Shown piece after piece: positions 14,886-16,267 of a stretch of DNA of 16,267 bases. The notes below the pieces were generated by a model. That model was not told the origin of the DNA, searched no databases, and saw only the letters and a list, made by a program, of their open reading frames with translations. Position 1 is the first letter of the stretch, and each line of letters starts with the position of its first letter. The position numbers were made by a program, and so were the translations under genes. The stretch is from Deltaproteobacteria bacterium (lineage in GTDB: Bacteria; Desulfobacterota_C; Deferrisomatia; Deferrisomatales; JACRMM01). Location: contig JACRCS010000763.1 in the NCBI GenBank assembly GCA_016218905.1, forward strand, positions 1-16,267. Reading direction: 5' to 3'.

Positions 14886-14956
14886 GAGTCCTCCGCTCCC
14901 TCCCGGCAGTGAGCAGGGCCGAGCCGGGGAAGACCCGGTTCCGTCGGCGGAGGAGT

Positions 14957-15760
14957 TTACCCGAGAGGAGACGCACGCTCCATCGGGGGATCGCCCTGAC
15001 CGGCGACGAACTTCAGGGGCTCGGACTCCCGTAGCGCCGCGCCGATCACCCTGCGATAACGCTCGCTCGCGAGGATGCCGGCCGCGACACGGCGGGCGGA
15101 GGTCAGCGCGTCCGGCGTATCGATCTGGTTGAGAAAGGCGTAGGCGCGGGCTCCCCTCGGCCGGCCCCGCAGGAGCCCCTCCCCGGCAGTGAAGAGCGCC
15201 GCCAGGAGCTCCACCGTAACCGGCGCCCCCAACGGAAAACCGGTCACGGCGGAGACCCGCTCCGGGCGGAAGACCGCCTCCTCGCCGAGGCTCCGCCCCA
15301 GCACCGTGAGGCCGGCCAGAGCCACGAACGCCGTGGTGCCCGCGGGGACGACGGGTTCCCACGCTTCGGGCGCCTTGAGCGCCTTCCGTGCCGAGCCGTC
15401 CGCCTCCACCAATAGGACCTCAACCCCACCCTCCGAGACGAGGCGGTCGCACCACTCCGGCGGGATGCCCCGCACCTTCCCGTTCTCCAGGACCTTCCCG
15501 GCGAGAACCGGAACTCCTTCGTGGGAGCGGACGCGCTCGGCGGCCTCCTCGAAGCTTCCCACGCAGAAGAGGGTACCTTCCTCCTGAGCCGGGAGCGCGA
15601 TCTTCGTCGTCGTCCCCGCCGCGGCCTTCACCCCGACGCGCCGGAGCTCGGCTGCGAGCCGGTACATGAGGCTCGTCTTCCCGCCCGCTCCGACGAGCGC
15701 CACGAGGTCCCCGGCGCGGAGCTCCAAGGCCGATATGAGGTCGGAGGCGCTTCCCGTCAC
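14957..15760 (-). CDS. yqeC: YqeC, selenium-dependent molybdenum hydroxylase accessory protein
   Basis: 267 residues. P-loop-type VALVGAGGKTSLMYRLAAEL (20-39) near the N-terminus is diagnostic of YqeC, followed by GTTTKI (49-54), VLAGKV, GIPPEWCDRL (98-107), LLVEADGSARKALKAP (116-131) and a late NQID (211-214). Known context of the family: yqeC travels with genes for selenium-dependent molybdenum hydroxylases (xanthine dehydrogenase-like enzymes with labile selenium) and is thought to act in cofactor maturation, mechanism unproven. It would be cytoplasmic. The GTG start overlaps the upstream methyltransferase stop by 4 nt (GTGA), so the two are translationally coupled. No yqeB, mocA, selD or hydroxylase gene is in the window; they could lie just beyond the right edge. 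Confidence 0.88.
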   Translation of the reverse strand: MTGSASDLISALELRAGDLVALVGAGGKTSLMYRLAAELRRVGVKAAAGTTTKIALPAQEEGTLFCVGSFEEAAERVRSHEGVPVLAGKVLENGKVRGIPPEWCDRLVSEGGVEVLLVEADGSARKALKAPEAWEPVVPAGTTAFVALAGLTVLGRSLGEEAVFRPERVSAVTGFPLGAPVTVELLAALFTAGEGLLRGRPRGARAYAFLNQIDTPDALTSARRVAAGILASERYRRVIGAALRESEPLKFVAGQGDPPMERASPLG

Positions 15761-16267
15761 GCCCTCACCTCGATCCAGAGGCCGCCCTCCTCCGACACGC
15801 GCGCGGCGCCGTGGAGCCCTGCGTCCCGCACCAAATCATGGGCTTCGGTGGCGGAGATGCGGCGCTTCCCGATCGCCTCGTTGAGGGTCTTCGAGCGCTC
15901 TCCCGTCGAAGCGATGATGCTCTCCGGCGTGATGGGGCCGTAGCCGCCTCCCACCCACGCGAAGCCGCCGGGCCTGAGCACGCGCCGCACCTCCCGCAGG
16001 AGCGAAGGCGTGAGGAAGAAGAAGGCGCCGCGCACGGCGACGAGGTCGAAGGAGGCGTCGGCCTCCGGGATCGGGTCGAGGCCGGCGCGCCGCGTCGTGA
16101 GCCGGGACACGTACCCGCCCTCGGCCGCACGCTGCTCGACCCAGCGCAGCACGGCCTCCGACTCGTCGACGACCGTGACGAGGAAGCGCTCGCTCTTCCA
16201 CAGGAGGTTGAGCGCGAGCCCCCCCGCGAACGGCCCGAGGTCGAGAAAGCGGCCGCAGGAGACGCCC
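15757..16267 (-). CDS. Class I SAM-dependent methyltransferase, 5'-partial
   Basis: The frame runs off the right edge of the window; about 169 residues are visible. The SAM-binding motif I is at the edge (FLDLGPFAGGLALNLL), followed by the acidic end of strand 2 (VTVVDES), then ASFDLVAVRGAFFFLTPS (motif around strand 4) and REVRRVLRPGGFAWVGGG, the typical post-motif helix and strand 5 of methyltransferase type 11 proteins. The substrate is not evident. The GTG at 16152 is an internal codon: motif I lies upstream of it, so it is not the start. Coupling to yqeC by GTGA overlap hints at a role in molybdenum-hydroxylase maturation, but that is inference. Confidence 0.88.
   Translation of the reverse strand, partial: GVSCGRFLDLGPFAGGLALNLLWKSERFLVTVVDESEAVLRWVEQRAAEGGYVSRLTTRRAGLDPIPEADASFDLVAVRGAFFFLTPSLLREVRRVLRPGGFAWVGGGYGPITPESIIASTGERSKTLNEAIGKRRISATEAHDLVRDAGLHGAARVSEEGGLWIEVRA

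Overview
This is a GC-rich window (by eye roughly two thirds G+C) from a Gram-negative bacterium. It encodes an RND metal-efflux pump with its periplasmic adaptor, a signal-peptide-bearing outer-membrane beta-barrel protein, a Tat-exported molybdoenzyme with a periplasmic cytochrome c, and a sigma-54-type response regulator. Gene content and base composition would fit an Acidobacteriota or deltaproteobacterial-type lineage, but nothing here fixes the phylum. No tRNA, rRNA, CRISPR array, insertion sequence or phage gene was seen.

Layout. Positions 1-5513 are transcribed rightward: the end of a periplasmic adaptor gene, a CzcA/CusA-type heavy-metal RND pump translationally linked to it, then a PLP-dependent cystathionine synthase/lyase-family enzyme with its own Shine-Dalgarno. 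Everything from 5660 to the right edge is on the minus strand, so 5514-5659 is a convergent junction and holds a terminator-like hairpin. Read in the direction of transcription, the minus-strand genes are: a SAM-dependent methyltransferase (cut by the window edge) overlapping yqeC (selenium/molybdenum hydroxylase maturation) by 4 nt; a PaaI-type hotdog thioesterase; a tract of degenerate 7-bp tandem repeats; a small cupin; a long-form class II fructose-bisphosphate aldolase; a sulfite dehydrogenase operon sorA-sorB followed by an FmdE-domain protein with a zinc ribbon; and a tightly packed operon of sensor kinase, NtrC-type regulator, a small secreted protein and an outer-membrane protein.

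How they may work together. Three separate loci point to molybdenum enzymes: SorA binds molybdopterin, FmdE-domain proteins are linked to molybdenum/tungsten enzymes, and YqeC is linked to selenium-dependent molybdenum hydroxylases. SorAB would oxidise sulfite in the periplasm and pass electrons to cytochrome c. The kinase-regulator-secreted protein-beta-barrel operon looks like an envelope-sensing unit. Both of its output proteins carry Gly/Met/His-rich low-complexity segments, and the operon lies beside (but convergent to) the metal-efflux genes. A metal-related envelope response is therefore the most interesting hypothesis here, though it is inference.

Non-coding signals worth noting: three TGCAC direct repeats at exact 11-bp spacing upstream of the kinase operon, reminiscent of NtrC-class enhancer half-sites; a 16-unit heptanucleotide tandem tract at 14236-14347; and several strong hairpins between genes.
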